Part shown: piece by piece, positions 11,481-24,400 of the stretch
Layout: each line of letters opens with the position of its first letter
How positions within the stretch are numbered: the first letter of the stretch is position 1
Source: Solea solea
Lineage: Eukaryota > Chordata > Actinopteri > Pleuronectiformes > Soleidae
Direction: 5' to 3'
NCBI RefSeq assembly: GCF_958295425.1
Contig: NC_081144.1
Location: 6,797,186 to 6,861,185, forward strand
Length of the DNA: 64,000 nt
Position numbers and translations under genes: made by a program
The notes under the pieces: model-generated
Told to the model about the DNA's origin: nothing
The model's database searches: none
Seen by the model: the letters and a program-made list of their open reading frames with translations, nothing else

Positions 11481-13984
11481 ACCATGACATTGGATGTGTA
11501 CAACTGCTTGTCATCTGTATAAAAATTAACATTTAGGTTGTGTTATTTTTAATAATACTTCATAGAGGGAGCATGAACAAGGTGAAACAAATTGGTCAGA
11601 GAACGTGTCCAACTCCAGTGGGTTATGACAAATCATCATTTACATGAACACACTTTGACCTCTCTTTTATCCCAATAATATGCTCAAGACTTTGTAATAA
11701 AATGTCCGATAGAATGCAGCACTAACAACGACACACTGGTGTATCTGGCTGCACAGCTAGGTGAGCCTGAATCTCCACGACTCGCAACCTACCTGTTTCA
11801 CCTGTGCTATTTAGCACACTTGGGGTCCCTACAACAGCATATACAACAGTGTCCTGGTATACTTCCGTGCACATGCCATGTCGCGTCAGGGTCCTGTAGT
11901 ATCCCACTTCACCATCAGGTGGCGGTACAAGTCTGAACGTAGGAAGGACGCATTCCTAACCAAGAAGAAGAGAACAATGCTACAGCTCCCTCAGACACAT
12001 CCGGTCCATAAATTCAGATTTTTAAGTGGAAGAGACTTAAAAAAAAAAAGAAAAGGAAAATCTATCTAATCTAACACATAAAGTGATGAGTGAGAAAATT
12101 CATGAAATTCATTCACATCTGGGGGGGTTGAGTTGAGTTTGCACATGTTTTGCATTGGGTTTGTGTACATTGTGCACGGAAGTATATCAGGGCCCTTAAG
12201 TATAAAAAACTAGCTTAAAATTAAAATTCCTTAAGAGTAAGTGCACATTGTGTGTAACAGCCCTATTGTAACACTGTGTTATTAATATTATTAGTGAGAT
12301 TGCTGCAAACAATCCCCCTTTATGTTGTTCTATGGTGGCCATTTTTTTACTACTTATTAATCTGCCATTAAATAGTTCCACATTTAATAAACTTTATTTA
12401 AACTTCAAAACTTTCAGATTCAGTCACAGTGAGAGTTGTAACTGGTATACTGTTAGAGATAACTTTATTTATCCCCTTAGGGCAATTCAGTTGTCGAGAA
12501 AAATTGTGGTTGATATAGCCAGTTTATTTAATTAATGATGGAATAAATAAACTGAATAGAAAGAGAGATTTGATTGTTATAGCTTAATGGAGTATTGTTT
12601 CCACTGGGCCTATTATCTAATTGCACCATAGAAACAAAGCACAACCAACACAGAAACATGAATTATGAAAAACATCAAAACTAAAGAAAATATGGTAAAC
12701 TTGAGGGACCTTTTTTATATATATATAGCTTTTATTATTATTATTGAATTACACATTTAGCAGTATTTATTAGAATCGATCAAAGTTAGGCTTATATTAA
12801 ACTGTATAAATATATGCAATGTGCAAAACTGTGTCATCATGTTTAACAAAATCAGTAGGTTACAGTATTATATGTGCATAGTCCATACAAATAAGTCAGG
12901 CATCAGGTTATATTATGTCAGAAACAAATGAGATATATTTTCCATGAATACAGTTAGAACAGAGAAGGAAAACATTGGCAAATACACAGTATAAGTTGCT
13001 TATATTTCATATTAATAAATAAAATAAATAGTATTTTATATTTACAGACACATAGGATACAAGGACACTTTATTGGTGTTGGAGAACCTAAGGAAAGCTC
13101 AGAATGTTGATGTTGGTGATTTAATATTTAAATGCACATTAGTGAGTACGCTAGCAGCTATGATTAAGAACAAGAAGCAACAACCACTGACATATTAATT
13201 AACAGTAATCAAAAAATGTATAGATTCATTTTCTTTTTTAAATAGACCCATTTTGTTGATTAGAATAATTCATTTTCAAGCATAAGTAACAACTCTTTAG
13301 GACTCTTAAATTCATTAACGTTGTAAATAAAAAGGATGGGGCAGTTTCTACAAATGGAATAATAATAAACTGCATTTGACAGATTTAAAAAGTTTGTGTT
13401 TGTGAGCATTGTCCGCCAGTTCAAAGACAATTGTTCTCTTACAAAATTGCAAATAATTTAACATTTTACTGTCAACAGTTCAGAATATTGTGAAAAGATT
13501 CAGGCAATCAGGGGAAATCTTAAAGGTCAAGGGTGTTAACCACTGCAGAATGTGCAGGAACATCTAGCCTCAGGCGGTAAAATATGAGGGGGTGGGGATG
13601 CATAGGAAAAAAGATATAAAATAAACATCATACAGATTGTTTTTAACATAAATTGCAATTATGATTGTGTGTTGGTCTGTTAGATAAAGGTTCACATGAA
13701 TTAAAAAATTACAGCTTTTAGTTTTGAATTGTATTTTATAAAACTGTTGTATTGTTCTACTGTTCAATTGTTCTTGTTTTGTTCTAGTAGTATTGTAGTT
13801 GTAATTTGAACAGGATGGTGGGAATGGTATGCAAAAGTGGGGAAATCGAGAAGGAAGATTAATAGAAGAAAAATTGTTGAGGAACAAGAGATGTAAATCA
13901 TCCATGTAATGTCAACCAGTTGTTCAGTAAACAGTTAAAAGAATTAAACATAATGTTCCTGTCTTTTTTAACTGTAAAGTACGA

Positions 13985-14515
13985 CTAAGCCCAGGACCAG
14001 TTGCAGCATTTGCAATTTGCTCTGTAGACCAAACCAGTTTGGCATTGATGAATATGTGCTACAGAATTAGTACATTGCAAAAAAGAATAGTTGTTCTTGG
14101 GATTAGGGTAAATACCATCACGTTTTCCTTTACAATCTACTTCACTGGATACGAAAACTGTGGTTGTTGTGGTTGTAGTAGTGGTGGTTGTGGTTGTTGG
14201 AGTGGTGGTTGTGGTAGTTGGGGTTGTGGTTGTAGTAGTGGGAGTGGTGGTTGGAGTGGTGGTTGTGGTAGTTGGAGTTGTGGTTGTAGTAGTGGGAGTT
14301 GTGGTAGTTGGAGTGGTTTTTGTGGTAGTTGGAGTTGTGGTTGTAGTTGAGGTTGTGGTTGTAGTAGTGGGTGTTGTTGTAGTGGGAGTTGTGGTAGTTG
14401 GGGTTGTGGTTGTAGTAGTGGGAGTTGTAGTTGTAGTAGTGGGAGTTGTAGTTGTGGTAGTTGGGGTTGTGGTTGTAGTAGTGGGAGTTGTGGTTGTGGT
14501 AGTTGGGGTTGTGTT
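13985..14515 (-). pseudogene. chia2-A: 5'-truncated last exon of the mucin-like chitinase
   Basis: On the minus strand, the Thr/Pro array (about 14160-14515) leads into an intact CBM14 domain ([13 protein letters not shown], ending CKCCNWSWA) and a stop at 13985-13987. This matches the last exon of chia2 at 38399. The array here is only about 355 bases, and the whole GH18 part with its nine exons is missing, because the duplication ends at about 14515. The open frame runs on to 14713 through unrelated sequence, with no signal peptide or clear acceptor. It is best read as a truncated pseudogene with a coding-quality CBM14 domain. Confidence 0.85.
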
Positions 14516-14865
14516 GATGGATGACATGGAAGGTGAAGATGTGAGTTGATGTTTTTGTTTTGATCTGTAAGATCTGATAAAAAAAAGTCGTTGTTTTTGA
14601 TGCACAAGTCTGTTTTTTTTTTTTTGAATCGAGCTTAAAACAAAATGAAACTTTGTGATCATTTTAGCGCACAAATGCCCCTGTGGCGGTTGCAAACATC
14701 TCTTGCAACACATTCGAATGGTTTGAAAGGGCCAATTTAATATTTATGTCCAATATTCTAATCGTAAAAGTAAAGCAAATACAAAATCACAACATTCGAA
14801 TAGGCTGAAATACTTGCAACTCATAATAATACTCTGTTATTGTGGATCTTTACTTGTAGAATAGA

Positions 14866-15020
14866 ATAGATAGAATAGAATAGAAATACTTTATTCATCC
14901 CCAAGGGGAAATTGAAGTTGTGTTGTTTAAAAGTATAATAATGACTTTATGTAATATTAAGATAAGTTAAGATAAGATAATCTTTTACTTGTGCCCCATG
15001 GGGAGATTTGCAGTGTTACA
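14866..15020. repeat. LINE/SINE-type 3' tails
   Basis: Two motifs resemble the 3' tails of fish non-LTR elements: 'aatactttattcatccccaa' near 14884 and a GATAAGATAATC stretch leading to 'tgtgccccatggggagattt' near 14965-15011. They lie in the unique sequence upstream of lemd1. Confidence 0.5.
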
Positions 15021-15439
15021 GCAGCCAACAATCACAACTAGTTTGAAATGATGTTAGTCTGTGCTGTGGATTGTAGAAGTGAGAAATCTGGGTCAGTACA
15101 CTCCGGTCGCTTGAGCACACTTGAGGTCCTTGACCTCAAAAACCACCAGCTGTATAGTTGGTATAGATTTACACGAGACATTAGAGAAGCTGGTGGCTGC
15201 TGTTACATTTATGTGCATATGGTTGCAGCACCTGTTGCACTCATTAATGTGTGCACTGTGCAATGACTGAGTGCTGTCCTTAATGTTCAGGCAAAACAAG
15301 CAGTTTACTTTAGAGCGTTTTTGACTTTTATAGACAAAGCAAAACAGATCATTGTTAGATAATTAATTATTACTTGCATCTGTACTGATGTGTTTTCACT
15401 CTTATTTTGGTGTATGGATATATCTATATGTATATACAG

Positions 15440-15790
15440 TCTTTATATAAAGTACCTAAAATAGATACTTGAGTAAAAGTACAAGTATCTTATACCAGAA
15501 AATGGCTTTGGTAGAAGTTGAAGTCACTTTTTATAATATTACTTAAGTAAAAGTCTTAAAGTATATGACATTTACTGTACTTAAGTATCAAAGTAAAAGT
15601 ATTAAAAAAGTGAGCTGTTAAGATTGTGCCATGGCAGCACAGTGGTAGGGCAAGTTGTCTTTCAACTGGAAGGTTCAATTCCTGGCTCTGCTAGTCTATA
15701 TGTGTCCTTGAGCAAGACACTTAACTCCATGTTGCAGTGTGTGAATGGGTACGAAAGATGTGTAAATGGTCTATATCCCATATCTGGTGT
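15440..15790. repeat. composite repeat with tRNA-like box, inverted copy in pm20d1 intron 2
   Basis: Contains a B-box-like GGTTCAATTCC and the conserved CTTGAGCAAGACACTTAA, next to a run rich in AAGTAAAAGT. The same parts appear inverted at 21605-22150. It looks like a tRNA-derived SINE piece beside or inside a non-autonomous DNA element. Confidence 0.5.
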
Positions 15791-15863
15791 ATTGAGCAGC
15801 ATTCATCAAATTTTAACATTTTATGTTTTTGGGGACAAGGGCGAGAATCCAGGAGATGCGGAG

Positions 15864-16532
15864 ATGCCCGACCCAAGTGCTTTGACTGATGATGACCTGA
15901 AGGCTGCTCTTCTAAAACACGGGGTTAAAGCTGGGCCCATAGTTGGTGAGGTTACACTTTGTCCACTGTAAATCGGCTTGACCGTGTCCTTAAACAACAC
16001 CAACAACAATAAACAAAGTAAGCCTTAATATTCTTTGCTTATGCCAGCCTCCACCAGGTTCTTGTATGAGAAGAAGCTTAGAAAACTGCTTCATGGCCAA
16101 CTTAATGGAGCAAAGAAGGGTATGATGTACTCTGACAGTGAAGAAGAAGAAAATGGGGAAGACAATGATGCAGAGTCAAGTATGAACTAAGACATCTGGT
16201 CTGCAATTTCTGCATTTGTGGTTGACCACACAATCATTTACTTACTGTATTATTTTTGTCCCTTTTTTAAATTCACAGGTGCTGAAGAAGAAAATAAAGA
16301 ACCGGGTGAAGAGTCGGACCAGGCCGAGGAGGAGAGCAGCCAGGTGAGAAACCAGTCCATCAAGTCTGACATGTATCTGTCAGTAAAAAGTGTGAGTCCA
16401 GAGTTTCTACATTTCTGTCCCTGGAGAAAAGACGGGACATTGATAGGTTCATAGTGCATATATATTGATAATTTTCTAACTCTTTATTGGTTTTTGTTGT
16501 TCTTAGAAGTCACACACTGTACCTTCTAACAA

Positions 16533-16565
<33 letters not shown>

Positions 16566-19555
16566 CACAGGTAAAGTTGTATACTCAGAATGGTGTTTTT
16601 ACTTACCCACAGTGCTTTTTACCCCAAATGAGACGGGTAAATACCACATGTATATTCAAGTTCTGTGAACAATGAGTTTTTCTTATTTTTTGAATGGGCA
16701 TTTTTGTTCTATTCTAGCATATTCCCACTTCTAAACCCAGTCCCGTGCGGAATTCAGGGAATGTGTTAAAATCATCAGAGCGGAGTCGGCCTCCCTGCTC
16801 ACAGAATCTTGTAGGAATTAGCAGAGGGGTATGCTGTACAACTTGTATGGGTTTTTACATTCCATGGGATTGTGCTTCCTTCTCAAGTCACTTCTTTTTT
16901 TTTTTACCTCACAGTGCTTTTATGTACAGTCTATTGCTCACATAGCTTGGGTGACAGATACAAGTTTGTTTTTCTGTCGCCATGAAAATAATGCTAATCC
17001 CTGCAGGTTCAAGCTGGATCACAATCCGTTGCAGTCAATGGTTACTCATCATCATCATCGTCGTCATCATCATCTCAGACATTCAGCATAACTGAAATGC
17101 TCAAAGAGGTCGGAAAGTTTTTTCTTAAACAGTTCACCCTTTAATTTTATAATTTTGGGGCGTGAGTAATCCGTGATGTGCGTTCTCTCCCTGAACCACA
17201 GATGGAGGGTCAGAGGTCACTCTCTACGAGTGCAAACAGTGAAAGAGCATTCAATGGGGGCAATGTACAGGATCATTGGTCACAGTCCAACAGGGTTAGT
17301 GGTGCCCATGTTTTTTAGTCGCACTTAAGGGGCTATAAGTGAAGGAGAGGTTCACTGGAGGTGTGAGCAGATGCAGACTACAGTAATCCAGTGTATTGCA
17401 ATCTGTTGCATCTGTTTCCTTAGCTGGACATGCCATCTGTGGTCAACCGCACCATGAAGAACCAGAGCCTGTACTACACTCCCAAAGCTTTCCCTCAGGA
17501 ATGGGGAATGCAGGCACAGACATTTTTCTTACAGACTTTTATTCTTCTGTTTTATTCTTCTATATGTACCTTTTTGTTTTTGCCTCCAAGAACACTGTCT
17601 TTGCTGTAACTCCTCTCATGTATCTGTTTAACCATATAAGCACCTAAACTAAAAACAATCCACATAATAACCAGAGGCCAAAAACATTATCTTGAGGAAA
17701 AAATAGTTTTGCTGCTGAGTGAAAGTTAATTGTAGTTTATGGACAATATCTGTATTTATGGATAGTGTTTTTAGAGTCTTTTTTGTATGCATTAAGGGTC
17801 TAGGAAAATATTGATTCCCTACATTATCACATTATTTTGTGATGTGATACTGTATTGACTCTTTGAGGCAAAGGGGCTGCTAGTTAGACAAATAAAAGCT
17901 TATATTGTTTATTCATATCACAGCGTTAGTTGACAAAAAATCTTTAAAATATACTTTTTGGGGCAAAGGGAATTTCAATATTTTGCCTTGCTGATAGTAT
18001 CCCAGTATATTGCAAAAAACATATATCATCAGAATATGTATCACATCACCAGAGTCTTGCCATTTAAGATTCAAAGATTTATTTGTCACATGCAGCATAC
18101 AGCAGCAGTGACTACTCTGACTTTATTGTGCAACTTAATGAAAATAGTATAAATATAAAAAGGGCTAAGAAAAATATAGCAAGTAAAAAAGTGTATTTAC
18201 TGTACGTTATACCCATAAACTACCTGTCACCCTGCGTCTTCATTTCTACCTGACTGGCTGGGCCTGTGAGTCACTTCTTTCGGGGATAATTTTCTGTTTC
18301 CGTTGGCGGACTTCTAATTGAGTAATCATGTGATAAGGCTAACTTTGTCTATCTTCCTCAGGAGCCTGTGAAAGACGATTTCAAGCACTTGTTCCCTGCT
18401 GAGATCACACCTACTGGAATCTAGTAAGTGCTCTGCTCATCTTTGTAGGTTTTCTGAGTAGTTGTTGTTGATGAATGAGACATAAATTGTAGTGTAAATA
18501 AATGTACAGGGATTTTTGGGGCTGGGTGAGGAAAACCTGAGCAGTACCACCATAGACTGTATATAAAAATGAACATTTACTTCCACTTACTAAACACAAA
18601 TATGAAGTGTGAAGCCTCATGATTGGTGTCAATCACACTGGTGTCCACTCATGTGTCATGCTTTAAAGGAATACTTCACAGATTTGCATTCAGCGTTGTA
18701 TTACCAGAATAGGGGTAGTATTTTTGAAAAATTGTGCTTCCCAACCTCTGTTTCCCCTGAGTTGAGAAATATCTTCATTATTTTCTTTGTTATGTGCCCA
18801 CCAGTGACACTTGGTCCTGTTAGCAAAGATGGCGGACACTGTTTACATTCTGGGAATCACGCCCCTTCCCCTACGAGTGGGTCTAAAAAGTGCAGAATTA
18901 GTGTTGCAGTTTCAAGCCTCGTACCTAGACTGGACTTAACAAAAAACAGAATGAAGATATTTCTCGACTCAAGGGAAACTGAGGTTGGGAAGCACAATTT
19001 TTTAAAAATACTACCCCTATTCCATACAAAGCTAAATGTAAATCTGTGAAGTATTCCTTTAAGTGGGAGCATAATTTACAAAATTGAAATCATGGTCTAT
19101 CGAATGAATTATAGATCAAGTGAGAAGCAAAGGCTCGTTGTCCAGTAAACAAGAAGATTGTTTGTTTTTATATACAGTCTAGGAGTAGCACATACAGATT
19201 AATACTCGTACGACACATACAGTATATCCAACATTATTTCAGTGCCACTCGTCGGAGACCCATCAAGGGTGCAGCGGGGAGACCCATCCAATACATGTAC
19301 CCAGACACTCCCGTCAGTCCCATGACGCTGCAGAGACGAGACGTGGAGCGCCGCCTTGTGCCCGTCCACATACAGATTGTGGTCTTTGTCATCGTTACAT
19401 GCATGCTTTACCTCATTTATGTTAGTGTTGAGGACAACAGATTTAGTCCAAGTGTTTCCTTGCTAGACAATCTAAACCCGGGGTCCAATAGTGAGGAAGC
19501 GCTGTTGCATAAGACTGAGGCGCAGGACACACCCGCACTTTCTGAATGGGAGTAA
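15864..19555 (+). CDS. lemd1: LEM domain-containing protein 1-like
   Basis: Probable inner-nuclear-membrane protein, 365 aa, from ten exons: 15864-15945, 16048-16179, 16279-16343, 16571-16636, 16718-16810, 17007-17108, 17202-17294, 17424-17513, 18362-18423 and 19243-19555. The LEM domain fills residues 6-45 (LTDDDLKAALLKHGVKAGPI, then STRFLYEKKLRKLL). Such domains bind BAF and tether chromatin to the envelope. An acidic Glu-rich stretch, a Ser run and a single C-terminal membrane segment follow. Exons 4-9 are all phase 0 at their starts. The exon 8 donor is unclear (CAG|GC rather than GT). LAP2/TMPO is the alternative family; the short length and genomic setting favour LEMD1. Confidence 0.82.
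18663..19062. mobile_element. fold-back MITE with TTAA ends in the last lemd1 intron
   Basis: The first 130 or so bases and the last 130 or so are reverse complements of each other. The element starts TTAAAGGAATACTTCACAG and ends AAGTATTCCTTTAA. The TTAA at both edges fits a piggyBac-like target duplication, though it may simply be part of the inverted repeat. Confidence 0.75.
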
Positions 19556-19729
19556 CTGTGTATTATTTTAACTGTTTTCGCCTATTCTATTGACACGTTA
19601 GGTTTTACATTCATGTTTCGATGCTTTAAAATCTGATTTTTGCCTGATTGTGAATTGCCAGTGTCTTAGTGTCACAGTTTGTCCTTGATGGGTGTCATTA
19701 TAATTTTTTTAATGTTTAAATCATATTTC

Positions 19730-19735
19730 AATAAA
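19730..19735 (+). terminator. lemd1 poly(A) signal
   Basis: AATAAA about 175 bases after the lemd1 stop, identical in context to 618-623. Confidence 0.65.
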
Positions 19736-20119
19736 GTTTATCTCATACTTTGTTGTGTATCTGGTGTTTCTTAATTGAAAAAGAAGAAAATTAATTATTT
19801 TTCCACGTTTGTTGTTACTATGAAATCTGTTTAGTTTAAAGCAAATTCACATCTACTTGAATGTCTCTTATTTTTAGTTGGAAATTCACCTTTTCATATT
19901 ATTAAGTAATTGTTTATCTTACCTGGCTGATAGCTACTATTTTATAAATTGCTTTAAAAGATGTGTTATTTGTAATTAATAGCTGTTCAAAACAATTACT
20001 GTATTATAGTAGCCGATGTACACTTGCACACACTTGACATATTTTTTAATCTAAACAGTGCAGTGCCATCAGTGTCTTATTTTATTTTATTTTTTAAATT
20101 GCAAAACACTGTTGCACCT

Positions 20120-21115
20120 TACTTGTGCGTACTTGAGCGTACTTGCGTACTCCCGTACTTGTGAAAACGTCATCAGCCTCAGTCCAAGTTCTGTTCCAAT
20201 TCTCAAGTAAGCGAACAGCGAGGACGGTTCTCAAACCCGGAAATGTTCTCGCTCCGCCCATTTTTACCAAGTATGCATCGGAGGTGACTTAAGCGTACTT
20301 GCGATGGCCATGTATCCCAGAATACATTTCGGCGGAGCATAGCAGCAGATAATAGAAATATAAATCTGAAATAAATATTTTTCTGTGTCCCGGAACACAG
20401 TTTTAACATCATTTGAGGCGAGAAATGAGTCATATAGAATTCAAACATGTGGTTTGTGTATGAAGATATGACGTATTTATAGTTTGGCAGCGACGTTTGT
20501 CGGAGGTGATCAGCTCAGCCTCTGCGGACGTTCGGCGCTCACTGTGCCCGGCACAGAGCAGCGTTACCTCGGCCTGTCCTGATGAAATGATCCGCTGGCT
20601 CAGACGTCGCTGTCATTAGATGCTCGGTGTGATCCATAGATTTGTTGTTGACGTGTTATTTTGTTTTTAATGGAAACGTTTTGACCTGAAAGTTTGAAGG
20701 TTTGTATATTGTTAATGTTTTATTTATTTTAACTTTGAATTTTAGATTTATATTAAAGTCGAGATTTCTATTTAAATATAATATGTAAATATTAGATATG
20801 TATAGTATAGTATGTAGAGTAGTATATATTTGTACACGTACATATATGTCATACATACATATATATATATACTACTCTACAATGCTGTAATATATCTATT
20901 TTCCACATTGTATTATTTGTATTGTATATTTTAATAGAAATAAATTAATTAATGAAGTTAAATATTTAAAATGTAAAAATAATAACAACATATATATGCA
21001 TTTATTAAAAGTATTTCATATGTTCATTCATCAACACTGTAGGTGGCGGTAATGAGGCTGCAGCACTTGGCGCCAGCCACCATTCAAACAGCAGAACAAT
21101 ACATGAGAAACGGCC
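20120..21115. mobile_element. copy-B-specific insertion in the pm20d1 upstream region
   Basis: Homology to copy A stops after GTTGCACCTT at about 20119 and resumes at CATAGTCGTAGCTCCACAATG. In between are about 1 kb here and about 250 unrelated bases in copy A. The left part (a CTTGAGCGTACTTGCGTACT stretch, repeated GTACTT) and a GGTGGCGGTAATG piece near 21043 look like degraded DNA-transposon and non-LTR sequence. Family not certain. Confidence 0.55.
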
Positions 21116-21132
21116 ATAGTCGTAGCTCCACA

Positions 21133-21440
21133 ATGGTTGACTCAGGGACCAAGTTAAAGATACGCAAGCTGCTGAAGACGATTCTTTGCCTATTCTCCCT
21201 TACATTCGTCGTATTATTCACTGTTGCATTTGTCAGGACGTTGACGCTGGACGTAGACGTCGGACTTCAACATGCACAGTGGGAGAAAACTAAGAACATA
21301 TCGCTTGACATAGGGCGCGAGCAGAGAGAAGAGCTTCTGGACAATTTTAAAGGTGATGTTTGACGTTATTACTCGGCTGCTTCACGTGTGTCAACATTGG
21401 TGTCAGTGAGGAGAAGCCACCGCCTAACTCTCTCTCTCTC

Positions 21441-21477
<37 letters not shown>

Positions 21478-24400
21478 CCCTTGAATCCACTCAGAGAGTA
21501 TCCGGATCCCCACCGTGTCTTTCGCCGAGAGTAACTACAACACCACCGCGCTACTGGAGTTCAACAGGTTCCTCCGTAAAGGTTAAGCTGTTACTCACAC
21601 GCAATGTTGTAATGGAACAAAGTACAAATATTTCGTTAATGTACTGAAGTAAAAAAACAAAACAATCACGTGTCTGTACTTGTACTTTGTTATTTATATT
21701 TCTAGCGAGTTTTACTTTTACTCCACTACATTTTCTCTAACTGTCAGAAGAGTTGGTAATGGCCTGTATTTATATAGAGCTTTTCTAGTCTTGATGAGCT
21801 GCTTTTGCCATTCACCCATTCACACGCTGCAACATGGGGTTAAGTGTCTTGCTCAAGGTCACATATAGACTAGCAGAGCCAGGAAATTCAACCCACAACC
21901 TTCCAGTTGAGTCACTGAGCACTGGCTCAATTCTTACTCCTCACTTTTTTAATTACTTTTACTTCTAAAACTGAAGTACAATTTATATCAGAAAACGACT
22001 TTTGATACAGTACATGTCATATACTTTAAGACTTTTACTGAAGTAATCTTATAAAAAAAAGTGTCTTCAGCTTCTACCAAAGTCATCTGGGAAGATATTT
22101 GGACTTCTACTCAAGTTAGGTACTTTATACAAGACTGTCATTCACACAAAACCACAACCCTATTTAGCCGAGCATAGATAACTGAAACGAAAACAATTGA
22201 ATTTCATCTTCAAGCTTGTGTCCTCCTTCCTGCATCAGCCTTCCCTACAGTTTACTCTTCAAGCTTGGTTCATCATGAGGTCGTTGCCAACTACAGCCAC
22301 CTGTTCTGGGTGGAAGGATCCCAGCCTGACCTGTTGCCATACCTGCTGCTGGCTCACGTCGATGTGGTACCTGCCTCTGAATCAGACGCCTGGGACTTGC
22401 CACCGTTTTCTGCCAAGGAGATGGATGGCTTCATCTATGGAAGAGGAACCTTGGATGACAAAAGCTCTCTAATGGTGAGAATTGTATTTTGTGTAATCTT
22501 GCACGCAGAAGAGTTGGCTGCTGACTCGCCTTTCACGAGCCAAAAAGAATAAATCGTTTGTTTTTTGTTTGTTTAAATGTCTTTTAGGGAATACTTCAGG
22601 CGCTCGAATACTTGCTAAGAAAAGGCTATGCTCCACGCAGAGGATTTTACATCGGTCTTGGTCATGATGAAGAAGTATTTTTACAACAAATATAAACTTA
22701 AATAGCATTTGAAAATATTATATTGTAAAGTCTGAGTCCTTTTTTTTTTACATATTTGTTTTCCCAGGTCAGCGGCAAAAATGGAGCATTGAATATAGTG
22801 AATGTGATGAAACAGCGCGGCGTGCAGTTGTCATTTGTCCTAGACGAGGGCATGCTTATCACAGAGAACCTGTCAAGTTTTCTTGGAGGATCTACGGCAT
22901 TGTAAGAAACCTGCCGTGCTCTGATGTTTGTGGCAACTGGGCACAATATCAAATTTCGAGCCTAACATTTAATGTGTGTATACTGTATGTCTTTTCTAGT
23001 ATTGGAATAAGCGAAAAGGGCTCTGCCACTATAAAGCTTAGTGTGTCTACGCCTCCTGGTCACTCCTCAATGCCTCCCAAGGAGACCTGTATTGGGATCT
23101 TGGCTGCAGCAGTCAAAAGGTGAGGAATGTACAATATACACATATCACATATCCACAAATATCCAAAGTGATCAATATATAAACAATGGCCATTTGTTTG
23201 GGTCAGAGTTAGTCAGGTATTTACTGGCTTTTTGTCACTTTGGCCGTTTTTCCACTACATAGTACTGCCTCGGCACGATTTGGTTGGTTTTCCCATTACT
23301 ATCGTACCTCCTCAACGTGGACGGGGTCATCACAGCGCGGCTGCATGAAACTGCTGTGACTTTGTTTTGACTTGTAAAGCAGTTGTTTTCGACCTATTGA
23401 ATCCTTAGAATCGGTTAATTAAAAAGATTAGTTCAGTACTTCCTCCATGACCGGAGCACAGACTCCGTCTGACACAGTCACGGAGTACAGTGGCAGGGTT
23501 TGTGATGCCACTCACAGCCTTTCAGCAGTGCTGTCGCTAAATACACCAGACTCCTCTGTTAAATGATGAGATTTCATCGCACGTTTTCAGGGTTGTTAAG
23601 TCTTTTGAACTGATCTACAGTTCGGCATTGTTTGCTTTGATTCTTGTGCAGCTCGGCTCAGCTCGCTTGGAACCTCGCCTGAGCAGGTACTAAAAAAAAG
23701 TACCAGGTACAATCGCTAATGGAAAAGCAAAATAACTGCCGCGGCGAGTCGAGTAGCGCATCTGTGTCCAAAAAGCCAAAGTCTAAAAGTTTGTCATGTG
23801 GTTTCTATCAGAATAGAGGACAACCCGATGCCCAGGTTATTCGGTTATGGACCTGAACGTTTGTCCTTTGAGCACATGGCCCACAAGGTAAGGAGATTAA
23901 ACTACTTGTCCAATTCACAACATTTAGCAATTTCTATATTTCTCTGTTGTCACTCACTCTATGACTTCAGTTCAGTTTTCCGCTGAAGTTCATGATGTCG
24001 AATTTGTGGCTGTTCTCTCCACTGATTGGCAGGTAAATACTGTACATCATGAAATTGATTGGGCTTGTTGCCACCCGACTGATTCAGTTTTGCGTTTCAG
24101 AGTACTAGAAAGGCAGCCGATTACTAACAGTCTTGTAAGGACAACAACAGCAGTCACCATGTTTAATTCGGGAGTTAAGGTAATTATAAATTGGAACGCT
24201 GTATGCAGGAAACTATATGGCAAGCGATTCAGTTGGCCCTAGAGATAACTTTTTCCATCTCATCCCTTTCCCACTTTTTGCAGTTTAACATCATCCCTTC
24301 CCTCGCTGAAGCTTTTGTGAATTTGCGAATCCACTCGGCACAGTCGTTAGAAGAGGTAGAGTCAGAACAGTTTTTTTGTGAATTCACGATGATGTCTCCA

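Larger units (their letters stand above)
7501..13984. other. intergenic region between chia1-A and the chia2-A remnant
   Basis: AT-rich DNA homologous to about 30180-38398, with the repeats listed separately. A second repeat type occurs at about 11915-11990 (a GGTGGCGGTA core followed by aagaagaagaga) and at about 12450-12495 (an ACTTTATTTATCCCC tail), both shared with copy B. No gene is supported. Confidence 0.6.
1..14515 (+). repeat. left arm of large tandem segmental duplication
   Basis: The segment from base 1 is near-identical to the segment starting at 19113. Base 1 pairs with 19113, the lemd1 last exon at 131-443 with 19243-19555, the chia1 stop at 3011 with 25999, and the chia2 stop at 13985 with 38399. 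The arm ends abruptly inside the Thr/Pro-coding array near 14515, where sequence unrelated to the right arm begins. The arms differ by large indels: a 3.1 kb deletion in pm20d1, about 1 kb missing around 8040, and extra sequence near 8630-8920, 9926-10370 and 11050-11480. The homology may continue to the left of the window. Confidence 0.93.
14516..15863. other. lemd1 upstream region
   Basis: Sequence with no counterpart in the right arm, starting at the duplication breakpoint. It holds repeat tails (14866-15020) and a SINE-like or hAT-like block (15440-15790). It should contain the lemd1 promoter, but no clear TATA box or CpG-rich stretch can be pointed to. Confidence 0.5.

Noticed and set aside
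11878..12069. 63-codon open frame identical to 36255-36446
   Set aside because: It overlaps a repeat with a GGTGGCGGTA core and an aagaagaag tail. The identity follows from the recent duplication and there is no recognisable domain.
21043..21132. Upstream in-frame ATG extending pm20d1 by 30 codons
   Set aside because: The extension is in copy-B-only repeat-like sequence. Copy A shares only the ATG at 21133, which is followed by the expected signal anchor.
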